Positions 17,482 to 26,395 of a DNA stretch of 40,283 nucleotides are shown one piece after another. The notes beneath the pieces were generated by a model, which saw only the letters and a program-made list of their open reading frames with translations, made no database searches and was not told the origin of the DNA. A program made the position numbers and the translations under genes. Each line of letters begins with the position of its first letter. Position 1 is the first letter of the stretch. Source of the DNA: Gemmatimonadota bacterium (lineage in GTDB: Bacteria > Gemmatimonadota > Gemmatimonadetes > Palauibacterales > Palauibacteraceae); the NCBI GenBank assembly GCA_029861425.1, contig JAOTZH010000011.1, positions 1 through 40,283 of the forward strand. Direction: 5' to 3'.

Positions 17482-19469
17482 TGGGACACCTCCCGGCCAC
17501 TCGTCGCTCGATCGTGCGGGTCGGATCCGGTCAGGGAGTACGCCAGACAGACGGTCGGATCGTCGACCACCAGCTCGTACCGGCCGTCCAGATGGACGCG
17601 AAAGTCCTCGTAGTAATCCAGCCACCATGTCGCCGTAGCCGGAAAGAGCAGAAAGTCCGCCCCATCCGCGCGCAGCGTCTCGAGGTGCTGGATCGCATCC
17701 TGGCTCGTACGCGGATGATATCCGGCATACAGACCGGCCTCGGTGCGCGGGAAGTGCCACGCCTGCCGGCCCCCGAGGTGCATGAGCCGATAGTCACCCC
17801 GGCTCACGACCGCGACGGTCGCGCCCGCCGGGAGCGTCTCATCCGCGAGGCCGCGGATTCGGTCCACGAGCGCTCCGTAGCGGCGCGCCTCTCCGTGTTC
17901 GATCGCCGGCTCGGGGTCTTCGAGAGGCGCCGCGGCGTCGGTCTCGGCATCTGCCTCCTCGGGCCCCTGGACCAGTGAGGCGTCGTAGGACATCTCGAGC
18001 GGACCCTGTGTGCGGGCCCACTCCAGGAAGTGTGCGAGGTCTCGGCCGCGCACGTCGGGGAATGCGTCCTGGAGATCCACCCGTGCGTCGTAGATTTCCT
18101 GTAGGAAGTGACTGAGCCCGCCGGCTTCGGGCCGTGGGCGGGTGGCCCAGTCCCTGAACCCGCCGGGTCCGAGCTCGGTGAGCGGATCGGTGAAGCGGGC
18201 GCGAGCGTCGACCGGGAGGGCCAGATAGAGCTTCCGAAACAGCGGGTGGATTCGAAGACCATCGGCGAAGCGGTCGTAACCGTATTGCTCGAGGTGTGCC
18301 GCGTCCCAGCCGAGCCGTTTGAGCCGGTCGGCGTACTGCTCCAGCAAAGAGGCGAGGCCACTTCCGGCTGACACCGTCGTGCGAGTCTGGTGCCGGGAGA
18401 GGATGTCCGGCCGTTGCGGATTGAAGCCGCTGATATGGATGAAGCCGGCCGGGCGGCCGTTGATCTCGAACCCCTCTTCGCCGACTCGGACCTCGCGCTC
18501 GTGGAGGTTCCAGAACGCGACGTTGTACGCGGGGTCACGGAGCACCTCCGTGCCCGGAAAGAGCCCGGGCACCAGGTCGATCCACTTCTGGTCGGTGAAG
18601 AGTCCGTTCGCGACGTCGATGCGACACCCGTCTTCGAGCCGGCGCTCCCACCAGCCAAGGAACCGTCGAGCCTCCGCGGTGTGGCGGAGCGCGATGAAGC
18701 CGAGGTTGTAGGCGCCGGAGACCATGATGTCGGGTTCGGTCGGCGTGAGTCCGTCTTCAGGGATCGGACGGGTGATATGCGGGGTGAGCACGATGTCGGC
18801 GCGGGCGAGAGCGATCCGGAGCTCGTCGAGGCGACGCATCACCAGGATGTCCGGATCGAAGTAGACGACTTCCTCTTCTCCGTACTCCTCGAACAGGAGC
18901 GACAGGAGATACGGCTTTACGGCCGTGTTGAACTCGACGACGCCGTACTTGAAGGACATGCCTGCGAAGTCGGGCACCGCGAGACGCCCTGGCGATACGA
19001 CCTCGACCCCCGAGTCCACTTCGCCCTCCTCGACGTCGCCGTCGAGTACGAGCAGATAGCGACGCACCGTGGGCTCTGCCGCGGCGAGACTCTCGAGGAG
19101 GGCGCGGGCGTGGGCGAGGTAGTTACGACACACGATCGTGCACGCCGCGTAGGGCCGGTCGAGGTCCGCGATCCCGGGGGCTGCAGCCCCTCGGCCCACG
19201 GAGCCCAACTCCCGCTCGAGCTCCGCGATGCGCTCCTCGCACTCCACGACGCGGACTTTTTCCGCCAGCCAGCGCTCACGGAGCGCGTCCCGCGGACCGG
19301 ATACCTCTGCGGCCCCGGCCGAGTCGACGTCCTCGTCGACGGAGCGCCGGAGTCCTCGGATCTCGTCCTCGCGACCGGCAAGCGTCTCGAGAATGCGGCG
19401 CTGGAGACCCAGTTGCCTCTTCACCGAGATCGGGTCGGCCCCTGCCTCGGCCCGTGCGGAGTGACTCAT
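17478..19469 (-). CDS. Large GT-A-type glycosyltransferase with coiled coil and shared C-terminal domain
   Basis: A 663-residue protein. Residues 15-92 are charged and helical with a probable coiled coil near 58-90 (ERWLAEKVRVVECEERIAEL). Residues about 107-350 form a GT-A domain of the GT8-like type: YAACTIVCRNYLAHARALLE, VEFNTAVKPYLL, the metal-binding DPD at 205-207 in VVYFDPDILVM, SGAYNLGFIALR, and GFIHISGFNP near the end of the domain. Residues about 375-490 are a second region of unknown role. Residues about 530-646 are the accessory domain shared with the GT2 protein (AWHFPRTEAG, HLETLRADGADFLLFP, WWLDYYEDFRVHLDGRY). The ATG at 19469 overlaps the GT4 stop as ATGA. Donor and acceptor unknown. 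Confidence 0.85.
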   Translation of the reverse strand: MSHSARAEAGADPISVKRQLGLQRRILETLAGREDEIRGLRRSVDEDVDSAGAAEVSGPRDALRERWLAEKVRVVECEERIAELERELGSVGRGAAAPGIADLDRPYAACTIVCRNYLAHARALLESLAAAEPTVRRYLLVLDGDVEEGEVDSGVEVVSPGRLAVPDFAGMSFKYGVVEFNTAVKPYLLSLLFEEYGEEEVVYFDPDILVMRRLDELRIALARADIVLTPHITRPIPEDGLTPTEPDIMVSGAYNLGFIALRHTAEARRFLGWWERRLEDGCRIDVANGLFTDQKWIDLVPGLFPGTEVLRDPAYNVAFWNLHEREVRVGEEGFEINGRPAGFIHISGFNPQRPDILSRHQTRTTVSAGSGLASLLEQYADRLKRLGWDAAHLEQYGYDRFADGLRIHPLFRKLYLALPVDARARFTDPLTELGPGGFRDWATRPRPEAGGLSHFLQEIYDARVDLQDAFPDVRGRDLAHFLEWARTQGPLEMSYDASLVQGPEEADAETDAAAPLEDPEPAIEHGEARRYGALVDRIRGLADETLPAGATVAVVSRGDYRLMHLGGRQAWHFPRTEAGLYAGYHPRTSQDAIQHLETLRADGADFLLFPATATWWLDYYEDFRVHLDGRYELVVDDPTVCLAYSLTGSDPHDRATSGREVSQ

Positions 19470-20833
19470 GCGACACCTTCAAGGGTTTGTGTGGACGGCA
19501 CCTCGCCCGGGCTGTCGCCGAGCAGACGTTCCAGCGCTTCCAGTTCGTGGATCGCGGCTTCCGCGCCGACGGCGTTGGCCTCCCGTTCGCCGAGGGCCGC
19601 GGCGTATTCGGCGCGCACCCCGTCGGCGTGCTCTTCGAGGGTGGGGATGCGTGTGCTTACCGCGCCCCGTGCGAGCCGCTCGAGCAGACCCGGCTCTCTG
19701 GCCGAGCGCCGAAGCAGGTCGCCGAGCTGTGCCGGCTGATCGTGATCGTAGAGAAACCCGTTCACGCCGTGCTCGATGGCGGCCGGTAGCGCACCCAGAC
19801 GCGTTGTGATCGCGGGCACGCCTCGCGCGAGTCCCTCTCGCACCACCAGGCAGAACGTCTCCGGCCAGACGGAGGGCACGATCACCAGGTCGATCCCTTC
19901 CAGCAGAAGCGAGAGGTCTGCGGGCTCGTAGGCGCCGCAGATGTGGAGCCGGAGGCCGGGCACGTCGGCAGCCAGCGCGCGGAGCTCGCTCGCGAAACCG
20001 GCATCGCCCAACGGACCGTGGACGTAGAGATCGGCGTCGACTCCATCGCCCGCGAGGGCCTCGATCACGACGTTGTGCCCCTTGTGGCGAACGACGGCGC
20101 CGAGGATGGCGAGCTGTAACCTGCCCCGCGGACGCGCCGCCTCATCCCTCTCTTCCGCCGGCGCGGGAAGCCGGATGCCGTTCGGAAGAGGGCGCACGCG
20201 GCCTGCCTCGAGCCCCCAGCCCTCGAACCAGTCCGCCACGTAGCGAGAGGGGCAGAGCACCCGGTCGGGCACGTCGAGCAGGCGGCGGAAGTAGAGAGCC
20301 CGCAGCCGGAGCCGGTCGGTCGGCCCTACGTCTCCATCGACGATCCCGGGCTCCGGGCCGTAGCAGTGAGCGGCGCACGCAGCACCACCCTGCGGGCCGT
20401 CGCAGAGAGACCCATCCGGTCGCTGAAGCGTGATGCGGGGACACGGGAACCAGAAGTCGTGAAGCGTGAGCACGACGGCCGCCCCGGCGGCTCGGGCCAG
20501 CGCGAGAAAGCGGGGGGACAGATCGACGAGGTGGTTCACGTGCACGACGTCAGGCTGCAGCTCCTCGAGGATCGTCGAGAAGCTGTCTTCCATGGAGCGG
20601 GCGAGATGCAGCCACCGTTCGCGGTCCACACCACCCCCGACCAGCCGTATCACGTCCACGCCGGCCGTGCCCTGCTCGCGCACCGGCCGCACCGGCCCCG
20701 GTCCCGGCCGGCGCGTCAGGACGGTCACGGCGTCGCCACCCGCCTGAAGCTCGTCGGCCAGCGACTCGGTGTATCGTTCGACCCCGGCCACGGCATCGGG
20801 CGGGAACCGGTGACTGATCATCAGGACGCGCAT
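19466..20833 (-). CDS. Family 4 glycosyltransferase
   Basis: A 455-residue GT-B retaining glycosyltransferase. The N-terminal acceptor half begins MRVLMISHRFPPDAVAGVER with the glycine-rich loop, and LQPDVVHVNHLVDLS and LTLHDFWFPCPR are typical GT4 segments. Cysteines in FPCPR, SLCDG and AACAAHCYG recall the cysteine-containing insert seen in some GT4 proteins. The C-terminal donor half has LAILGAVVRHKGHNVVIEAL and the family EX7E motif within PETFCLVVREGLARGVPAI. The ATG at 20833 overlaps the preceding gene by 13 bp. The tail after about 420 is acidic and variable. Cytosolic or membrane-peripheral; specificity unknown. Confidence 0.92.
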   Translation of the reverse strand: MRVLMISHRFPPDAVAGVERYTESLADELQAGGDAVTVLTRRPGPGPVRPVREQGTAGVDVIRLVGGGVDRERWLHLARSMEDSFSTILEELQPDVVHVNHLVDLSPRFLALARAAGAAVVLTLHDFWFPCPRITLQRPDGSLCDGPQGGAACAAHCYGPEPGIVDGDVGPTDRLRLRALYFRRLLDVPDRVLCPSRYVADWFEGWGLEAGRVRPLPNGIRLPAPAEERDEAARPRGRLQLAILGAVVRHKGHNVVIEALAGDGVDADLYVHGPLGDAGFASELRALAADVPGLRLHICGAYEPADLSLLLEGIDLVIVPSVWPETFCLVVREGLARGVPAITTRLGALPAAIEHGVNGFLYDHDQPAQLGDLLRRSAREPGLLERLARGAVSTRIPTLEEHADGVRAEYAAALGEREANAVGAEAAIHELEALERLLGDSPGEVPSTQTLEGVA

Positions 20834-22002
20834 GGTGCCCCCACCCGGTCAAGAAGGGAGCCGAGCACGCGCTCGGCCTCGAAGTGCTCGGCGGCGATCT
20901 CGCGTGCCGCGGCCGAATGTTTCGCGTACCCGGCATTGATCGTCTCGAAGGCATCCAGGGCCTCCTCGGCCGTCCGCCAGGCGAAGAGCCCTTCGCCGAC
21001 GGGCAGCGCCGATCCGATGCCCGTGTCCTGAGTCACCACCGGGCGGCCCGCCGCCAGATAGGTCGCCGCCCGGTCGCTGAACCAGCCGGTGCGGAACCGG
21101 ACGTTCTGGTCCTTCGCCACGGTGAACTCGCCCCGCGACCGCAGGATGTACTCCCGGTACGCCTCCGGATCCGAGGAGAAGCCCAGCGAATCGCGCACCG
21201 TCCATCCGTTGCGGCGCAGCAGCTCGCGGTCCTCCGGCCCGCAGTTCGTCAAGGCGAGCTCGAGGGGCTGGTCGGTTCGGCCGGGCAGGTCCACGAGCTT
21301 CAGGAACTCGAGGTGCTTGCTCCAGTGGTAGGTATCTCCGTCCCACTCCAGCTCACGACAGTGCTGCCGCCAGTTCGCGATCGTCGTGAAGGCCGCACGA
21401 ACGTCCCCGTTGGGCGTCCAGAGGTCGGTGATGACGGGCTGCCGGGTCGGTTGGAGCTCGAACCGGTCGTTCATGGGAAGCGAACAATCCTCCTGTCCGT
21501 AGTTCTCCGCGAACGTGAAGAAGCTGCAGTGGGGCTCGAGGAACTCGATCGCTTCCGCGTCGCCCCGAGCGAGCTCGAGCTCGAGCTGCACGGGATCGGT
21601 CCCGAGATAGACCAGTCGACCGTTCGCATGGTGCTCGGGACGAGGCTTCGTTCCGCCATGCAGGTTGACGACGATCTCCGCCCGATCGAAGACGGCCCGG
21701 CGGCCCCCTTCGCTCAGTCCGTAGCATGAGCCGTCGTCGTGCAGGGCCTGGTACGCCCATCTGTCCGAGCGGTCGAAGCGACGCATGACGCCCGCGATGA
21801 ACGCCGCGGCGAGGACGCTGCTGTCGTCTGTCGGGGTCCGCATCAACATCGACGGCGTGCGTGCGTGCGCTTCCACGTAGTAGACGTCGTAGCCGAGCCG
21901 CTCGAAGCCCAGCAGGTAGTGGATCGTCTGCCAGACGACCCCCGCCACCGGCATCTTCGTCATGGATCCGAGGAGGACGAGCACGGGACGCTGCCGGATC
22001 AC
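20821..22002 (-). CDS. GT-B-type glycosyltransferase, paralog D (divergent)
   Basis: A 393-residue fourth member of the paralogous set, separated from A-C by four other genes. It keeps MPVAGVVWQTIHYLLGFERLG near the start in shifted form, IANWRQHCRELEWDGDTYHW in the middle and the best-conserved block TGWFSDRAATYLAAGRPVV with QDTGIGSALPVGEGL at the end. The segment equivalent to YVDLDP is YLGTDP, and the surrounding acidic region differs, so its acceptor or donor is probably different from those of A-C. The GTG at 22002 forms a GTGA overlap with the ABC transporter stop. Its stop overlaps the GT4 gene by 13 bp. Cytosolic. Confidence 0.75.
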   Translation of the reverse strand: MIRQRPVLVLLGSMTKMPVAGVVWQTIHYLLGFERLGYDVYYVEAHARTPSMLMRTPTDDSSVLAAAFIAGVMRRFDRSDRWAYQALHDDGSCYGLSEGGRRAVFDRAEIVVNLHGGTKPRPEHHANGRLVYLGTDPVQLELELARGDAEAIEFLEPHCSFFTFAENYGQEDCSLPMNDRFELQPTRQPVITDLWTPNGDVRAAFTTIANWRQHCRELEWDGDTYHWSKHLEFLKLVDLPGRTDQPLELALTNCGPEDRELLRRNGWTVRDSLGFSSDPEAYREYILRSRGEFTVAKDQNVRFRTGWFSDRAATYLAAGRPVVTQDTGIGSALPVGEGLFAWRTAEEALDAFETINAGYAKHSAAAREIAAEHFEAERVLGSLLDRVGAPCAS

Positions 22003-23819
22003 GGGAGTCCCCCGGAGATCGCCGCGAACGTGGAATCGGCCGGGGTCGCGCCGCGACCGCCGGACTGCATCTCCCACAGCTCACTGAAGAGACCGCCGGC
22101 ACGCAGGAGTTCATCGAGTGGGCCCTGCTCGACGATCCGTCCGTCGTCGATCACGAGGACGAGGTCGGGATCGCGAATGGTCGAAAGCCGGTGGGCGATC
22201 ATGAAGGTCGTCCGCCCCATCATGAGCCGGTCGAGCGCGTCGAGGATGACGGCTTCCGTGCGCGAGTCGATCGAGGACGTCGGTTCGTCGAGAATCAGTA
22301 TGGGCGCATCCTTGAGGAAGGCCCGTGCAATCGCGATCCGCTGACGCTCCCCCCCGGACAGCCGTGCACCGCGCTCACCGAGAGCCGTGCTGTAACGTCT
22401 CGGCAGGCTCATGATGAAGTCGTGCGCGTTCGCCGCCTTCGCGGCGTCGATCACCTCCTCGTCGGACGCGTCGAGCCGGCCGTAGCGGATGTTCTCCCGG
22501 ATCGTATCCGAGAACAGGAGAGGCTCCTGGAGAACGACGCTCACCTGCCGGCGCAGGGAAACCAGCGTCAGGTCGCGGAGGTCGGTGCCGTCGAGCAGCA
22601 CCCGGCCTTCGTGTGGATCGTAGAACCGGGAGATGAGGCTCACGAGCGTCGTCTTCCCGGCCCCGGTCGGCCCGACGATCCCGACGATCGATCCGGTGCT
22701 GACCGAAAAATGGACGTCCTTGAGTGTCTCGGTCCGTCCCTCGTAGCCGAACGACACATGTTCGAACGCGACTTCGCCGCGCGCCTGGTCGATCGCCCGC
22801 GCGCCGGGGGAGTCGGCGATCTCGGGCTCCTCGTCCAGCAGGTCGAACGCGATGTCGAGGCTGACGAATCGTTCCTTCAGGGACCCGATGGTCGTCGAGA
22901 TGGCCTCGAGCGGCGCGTAGATGGAGGTGACGTACGCGATCACGATCAGCAGCTCGCCGCTCGTCATTCGGCCCTGGAGGATCTCGTGGACCCCGAAGCC
23001 GAGCACCAGCGCGGCTCCCGCTGCGGTGGTCGTGTTGATCGCGAGGGAGAAGGCCGTCTGCCGTACCGTGACGCCGACCCGCGCGTCGACCGCCCGTTCG
23101 CCATGCTCGCGGAACCGCCGCTGCTCGTAGCGCTCGCGGCCGAACGCCACGATCACGCGCAGCATCGATACCGCCTCATGCACGATCGAGAGCGACTCCC
23201 CCTCGAGGTTCTTCACGTCGCGCACGCGGGCGTCGATGTGGCGCATGTAGTAGGCAACCGCGCCGTACATGAACGGCACGACGATCAGGGACAGGAGGGC
23301 CAACCGGGGCTGAATCACGTAGGTGATCCAGAACATCCCAACCAGCGTGAGCGCACTCTGGACGATCGGCTGGAGCGCCATCAGGAGGCCTGCGGCGCTG
23401 TCTGCCTGATGGTTGATCGCGAAAATCAGCCCCCCGGCGCGACGCTGGTCATGGTAGGCCATCGAGAGACGCTGGGCATGCGCGAACAGGTCCGTGCGGA
23501 AGTCGAGGATGATCCGCTGTTCCAGCTTCGTCTGGGCGTAGCTGTTCCAGACGCCCAGCAGATTCTCGCCGACCGTGATGAGGAACCCGCCGAGCACGAC
23601 CAGCACCAGGACCAGCATCGCGTCACCCGCGATCGGCGAGAGCAGCGGATCGAGAGGTCCGGGGAGCGGGTGATCTCCGAGGACGCTGTCGAACAGGATC
23701 TTCAGGGGCCACGGTGCGAGGAGTCCGAGGCTCGCGACGACCACGGTGAGGAATGCGCTGAGCGCGGCCAGACGGCCGTAGGGGCGTACGTAGCGGAGCA
23801 CCCGGATCAGGTGTCTCAC
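21999..23819 (-). CDS. ABC-type exporter, fused membrane and ATPase domains (MsbA/PglK-like)
   Basis: A 606-residue half-transporter that should work as a homodimer in the inner membrane. The membrane domain spans about 15-320 with six hydrophobic segments (clear at 17-36, 67-90, 150-190 and 255-305). The nucleotide-binding domain has Walker A GPTGAGKT (383-390), the Q-loop at Q431, the signature LSGGERQR (487-494), Walker B ILILDEPTSS (508-517) and an H-loop in MIAHRLST. This architecture fits lipid or lipid-linked oligosaccharide flippases such as MsbA and PglK as well as drug exporters. The context, between glycosyltransferases, points to a glycolipid or lipid-linked oligosaccharide. The GTG start at 23819 overlaps the upstream stop as GTGA. 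Confidence 0.92.
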   Translation of the reverse strand: MRHLIRVLRYVRPYGRLAALSAFLTVVVASLGLLAPWPLKILFDSVLGDHPLPGPLDPLLSPIAGDAMLVLVLVVLGGFLITVGENLLGVWNSYAQTKLEQRIILDFRTDLFAHAQRLSMAYHDQRRAGGLIFAINHQADSAAGLLMALQPIVQSALTLVGMFWITYVIQPRLALLSLIVVPFMYGAVAYYMRHIDARVRDVKNLEGESLSIVHEAVSMLRVIVAFGRERYEQRRFREHGERAVDARVGVTVRQTAFSLAINTTTAAGAALVLGFGVHEILQGRMTSGELLIVIAYVTSIYAPLEAISTTIGSLKERFVSLDIAFDLLDEEPEIADSPGARAIDQARGEVAFEHVSFGYEGRTETLKDVHFSVSTGSIVGIVGPTGAGKTTLVSLISRFYDPHEGRVLLDGTDLRDLTLVSLRRQVSVVLQEPLLFSDTIRENIRYGRLDASDEEVIDAAKAANAHDFIMSLPRRYSTALGERGARLSGGERQRIAIARAFLKDAPILILDEPTSSIDSRTEAVILDALDRLMMGRTTFMIAHRLSTIRDPDLVLVIDDGRIVEQGPLDELLRAGGLFSELWEMQSGGRGATPADSTFAAISGGLP

Positions 23820-26395
23820 GATGCGCGCTCCACGCGCTGCGGCACCGGCTCGAGGGTTCGGTCAGTTGAGTCCGGCGAGACTGCGCGGGGGTGCCCGCGC
23901 TCTCGCACGTCGGTCGTCTCGATCTCGTCCATCGCCTGGAGACAGCCGGACAGGACCGCCCCGGATTCGAGTGCCACGCGCAGCGTCAGCAAGGCCCCCG
24001 CGCCGAGGAAGACGAACCCCGCGACGAGAGCTCCGTCGACCAGCGCTCCGCCACCGAGTGCCAGCGGCACCCCGATCGCCGCCAGCGCGGGCCCCGATAC
24101 ACGGGGCACGAACCGGACGCGAATGAACTGCTGCCCGTTCCCATGTTCTTCGGCGCAGGAGTACACGAGTGCGCGGCCGAACATCCCCGACTTGACCGAC
24201 AGGTCCCAGCGATCGAACGGGCCGCCGCTCAGCACGCGAGCGCGCATGAGCCTGAGGGCGCTGTCGAGCTCGGTCACCCAGGCGTGAGGCGAGCGCCACT
24301 TCTCGGACCAGAGAAACGCGGACCGTACGGTCGGCCAGGCGACGCGGCGGGCGGATCGCACGCGCCACGGGGTCAGGCCGTATCGCAATCGGCCCCGAAG
24401 ACGCGCGGCCGGCTGTAACAGATGAAGGAGCGCCGTGACGACACGCCGGCGGCGGCCGAGCGCCGCATCGTAGCTGTCCGTCGGGAATCGCGCGGTCGCC
24501 GCGGCACCAACGGCCCGGCCGATGACTGGCGCAAGCGCCGCGCCGAGAAGGGGCAGGGCCAGCCGGAGTGGTGCCCATGTCGGACCGAGGGCGCTCAGAA
24601 GCGCCAGGCTCGCGATGACGAGATACCATTCGGGCGTCGAGGACAGGCCTTCCAACACTCCCGGCGGTGTGGGCTCGGCGCTCTGATACGGAGCGGATCC
24701 CCACACCCCGTGGTAGACGCGTTGACGTGGCAGGAGGCGGCGAAGACCGCTCTGATAGACCCTCCCGCCCCAGGTCACGTGGCCCGCCGTGTTGTACTTT
24801 TCGGGCCACTTCTCCTCGAGCAGCGCCTCGGCCCGGCCGTATCCAACTTGCTGGCGCCAGTAGGTGGCGACGGTGTCGCGCGGGTGGTGCCAGACTACGG
24901 CCACTGGGGAGAACCCGAGGCTCATCCCGGCGGCCTGGATCCTCCAGCACACGTCGACGTCGTCCCCCGCGATCCGGAAACGTGGGTCGAATCCCCCGAT
25001 CGCTTCGAGCGCGTCCTTCCGGAAGGCCATGTTGCAGCCGGGGATGTGCTCCGCCTCGTCGTCCGAAACCAGAACGTGGACCGGGCCGCCCGGCGCGTTC
25101 TCCACGCAGTCGGCGATCCAGCCATCTCCGCCCGGCGCGAGGTTCGGCCCGCCGATCCCCGCGTGGGTCGACGCCTCGAAGGCGAGCGCGAGGTGGGTCA
25201 GCCAGTCGCGGTCGGGCCGGGCGTCCGCGTCCGTGTACGCCACGATGCTCCCCTCCGCCGCCTCGAGACCCGTGTTCCGGGCGTGGCTGAGGCCACGATT
25301 GTGGGTCGAGATCAGACGGACCCGGAACTCGCGAGCGATAGCAGCCGTCCGGTCTGTCGAGCCGTCATCCACGACGATGACCTCGTAGTCCGGATACTCG
25401 ATGCGGGTGGCACCTTCCAGACAGTCCGCGAGCGTGGACTCGGCGTTGTACGCGCACACGACGACCGAGATGCGCGGCGGCCTTGCCACCTGCGTCAGCG
25501 GGTTCGCGAGGAATTCGCCCCGAACGGCGGCCAACGCGGGCTTGGGAGATCTCTCCCGATCCGTGACCCCGAAACGCCATTCGGTGACATTCTGCCCGCC
25601 GGCGTGCCACTCGTCCGTCCACGAAAAGACGAAGGACCCCGCGCACCCGGCGCGCCTCGCCTCCCGGACCTGCGATGCCAGCCCCCTCGCCTGCCCTTCC
25701 TCGCCATGACGCATCGAGTCCAGCCCCAGCTCGCCCATCAGGAGGGGACGGTCGCCTGCCAGGTTGTGGAGCCGCTTCAGGTAATCGGCCAGGCGGTCCA
25801 CCGATTCGAGGTAGACGTTGAAGCTCGCGAAATCGAGGTGCTCGAGCTCCAGATACTCGGTGGAGGGGTAGTTCACGTAGGTGACGAGCGCTGCCGGATC
25901 CTCTTCCTTCACTGCGCGGCAGAGGCGCTCGATGTGCCGCTCGATCCGCCGTTGTCCCGACCAGCGGACTACGGAGGCGGGAATCTCGTTCCCGACGGCG
26001 TAGCCGAGAACGGCCGGGTGGCCTCCGCAACGCCGTACCGCGCGCCGCACGCGGCGCTCGATCGAATCCGCGAGACCAGGTTCGTCCAGAAACGCCACGT
26101 GCTGTTCCCAGGGAATCCCCACCAGGACCCACAAGCCGTGTTCGGCGGCGGCATCGAGCATTCGCCTCGGAGGGACGGTGTATACGCGAAGCGCGTTGGC
26201 CCCCGCCCACCGCATGGCGCGGAAGTCCTGTTCCATGCGTTCGCTGGACCCTGACGCGGTCCCCGAAGTGGCGAAGGGGCCGTACGTGAATCCCCGGAGC
26301 TCGAGCCTCTCCGAGCCCGCATGGAGGAACTTTCCGCGCACGTACGGACGTGTGATGACGTCCGATGTAGAAGGGCCGGCGGGGTCCGGGCACAT
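23816..26395 (-). CDS. Glycoside-hydrolase-like domain fused to a family 2 glycosyltransferase, membrane-attached
   Basis: First gene of the glycan unit, 859 residues. Residues about 20-300 form a TIM-barrel glycosidase-like domain of clan A (GH2/GH5 type): RGFTYGPF, GANALRVYTVPP, the acid/base pair N136-E137 in YAVGNEIP, and a candidate nucleophile Glu222 in LLMGELGLDS. Residues about 307-560 form a GT2 domain: ISVVVCAYNAESTLADCLEG, VVDDGSTDRT (341-350), DAD (389-391), GGFDPRFRIAGDDVDV and QQVGYGRAEALL. Hydrophobic segments near 590-630 and 760-810 suggest membrane anchoring. There is no signal peptide, so the barrel is probably cytosolic. The ATG at 26395 is the most likely start, though its ribosome-binding site (GGAGAG) is rather far upstream. 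GH-GT fusions are known in bacteria, but their reaction is not established here. Confidence 0.88.
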   Translation of the reverse strand: MCPDPAGPSTSDVITRPYVRGKFLHAGSERLELRGFTYGPFATSGTASGSSERMEQDFRAMRWAGANALRVYTVPPRRMLDAAAEHGLWVLVGIPWEQHVAFLDEPGLADSIERRVRRAVRRCGGHPAVLGYAVGNEIPASVVRWSGQRRIERHIERLCRAVKEEDPAALVTYVNYPSTEYLELEHLDFASFNVYLESVDRLADYLKRLHNLAGDRPLLMGELGLDSMRHGEEGQARGLASQVREARRAGCAGSFVFSWTDEWHAGGQNVTEWRFGVTDRERSPKPALAAVRGEFLANPLTQVARPPRISVVVCAYNAESTLADCLEGATRIEYPDYEVIVVDDGSTDRTAAIAREFRVRLISTHNRGLSHARNTGLEAAEGSIVAYTDADARPDRDWLTHLALAFEASTHAGIGGPNLAPGGDGWIADCVENAPGGPVHVLVSDDEAEHIPGCNMAFRKDALEAIGGFDPRFRIAGDDVDVCWRIQAAGMSLGFSPVAVVWHHPRDTVATYWRQQVGYGRAEALLEEKWPEKYNTAGHVTWGGRVYQSGLRRLLPRQRVYHGVWGSAPYQSAEPTPPGVLEGLSSTPEWYLVIASLALLSALGPTWAPLRLALPLLGAALAPVIGRAVGAAATARFPTDSYDAALGRRRRVVTALLHLLQPAARLRGRLRYGLTPWRVRSARRVAWPTVRSAFLWSEKWRSPHAWVTELDSALRLMRARVLSGGPFDRWDLSVKSGMFGRALVYSCAEEHGNGQQFIRVRFVPRVSGPALAAIGVPLALGGGALVDGALVAGFVFLGAGALLTLRVALESGAVLSGCLQAMDEIETTDVRERGHPRAVSPDSTDRTLEPVPQRVERAS

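Noticed and set aside
21560-21595. Low-complexity GAGCTC repeats
   Set aside because: They are within the coding sequence for LELELARG in paralog D and reflect Glu/Leu codons, not a regulatory array.
21861-24287. An 808-codon plus-strand frame
   Set aside because: It is antisense to the ABC exporter, paralog D and the GH-GT fusion. It arises from strong third-position GC bias and has no recognisable domain.
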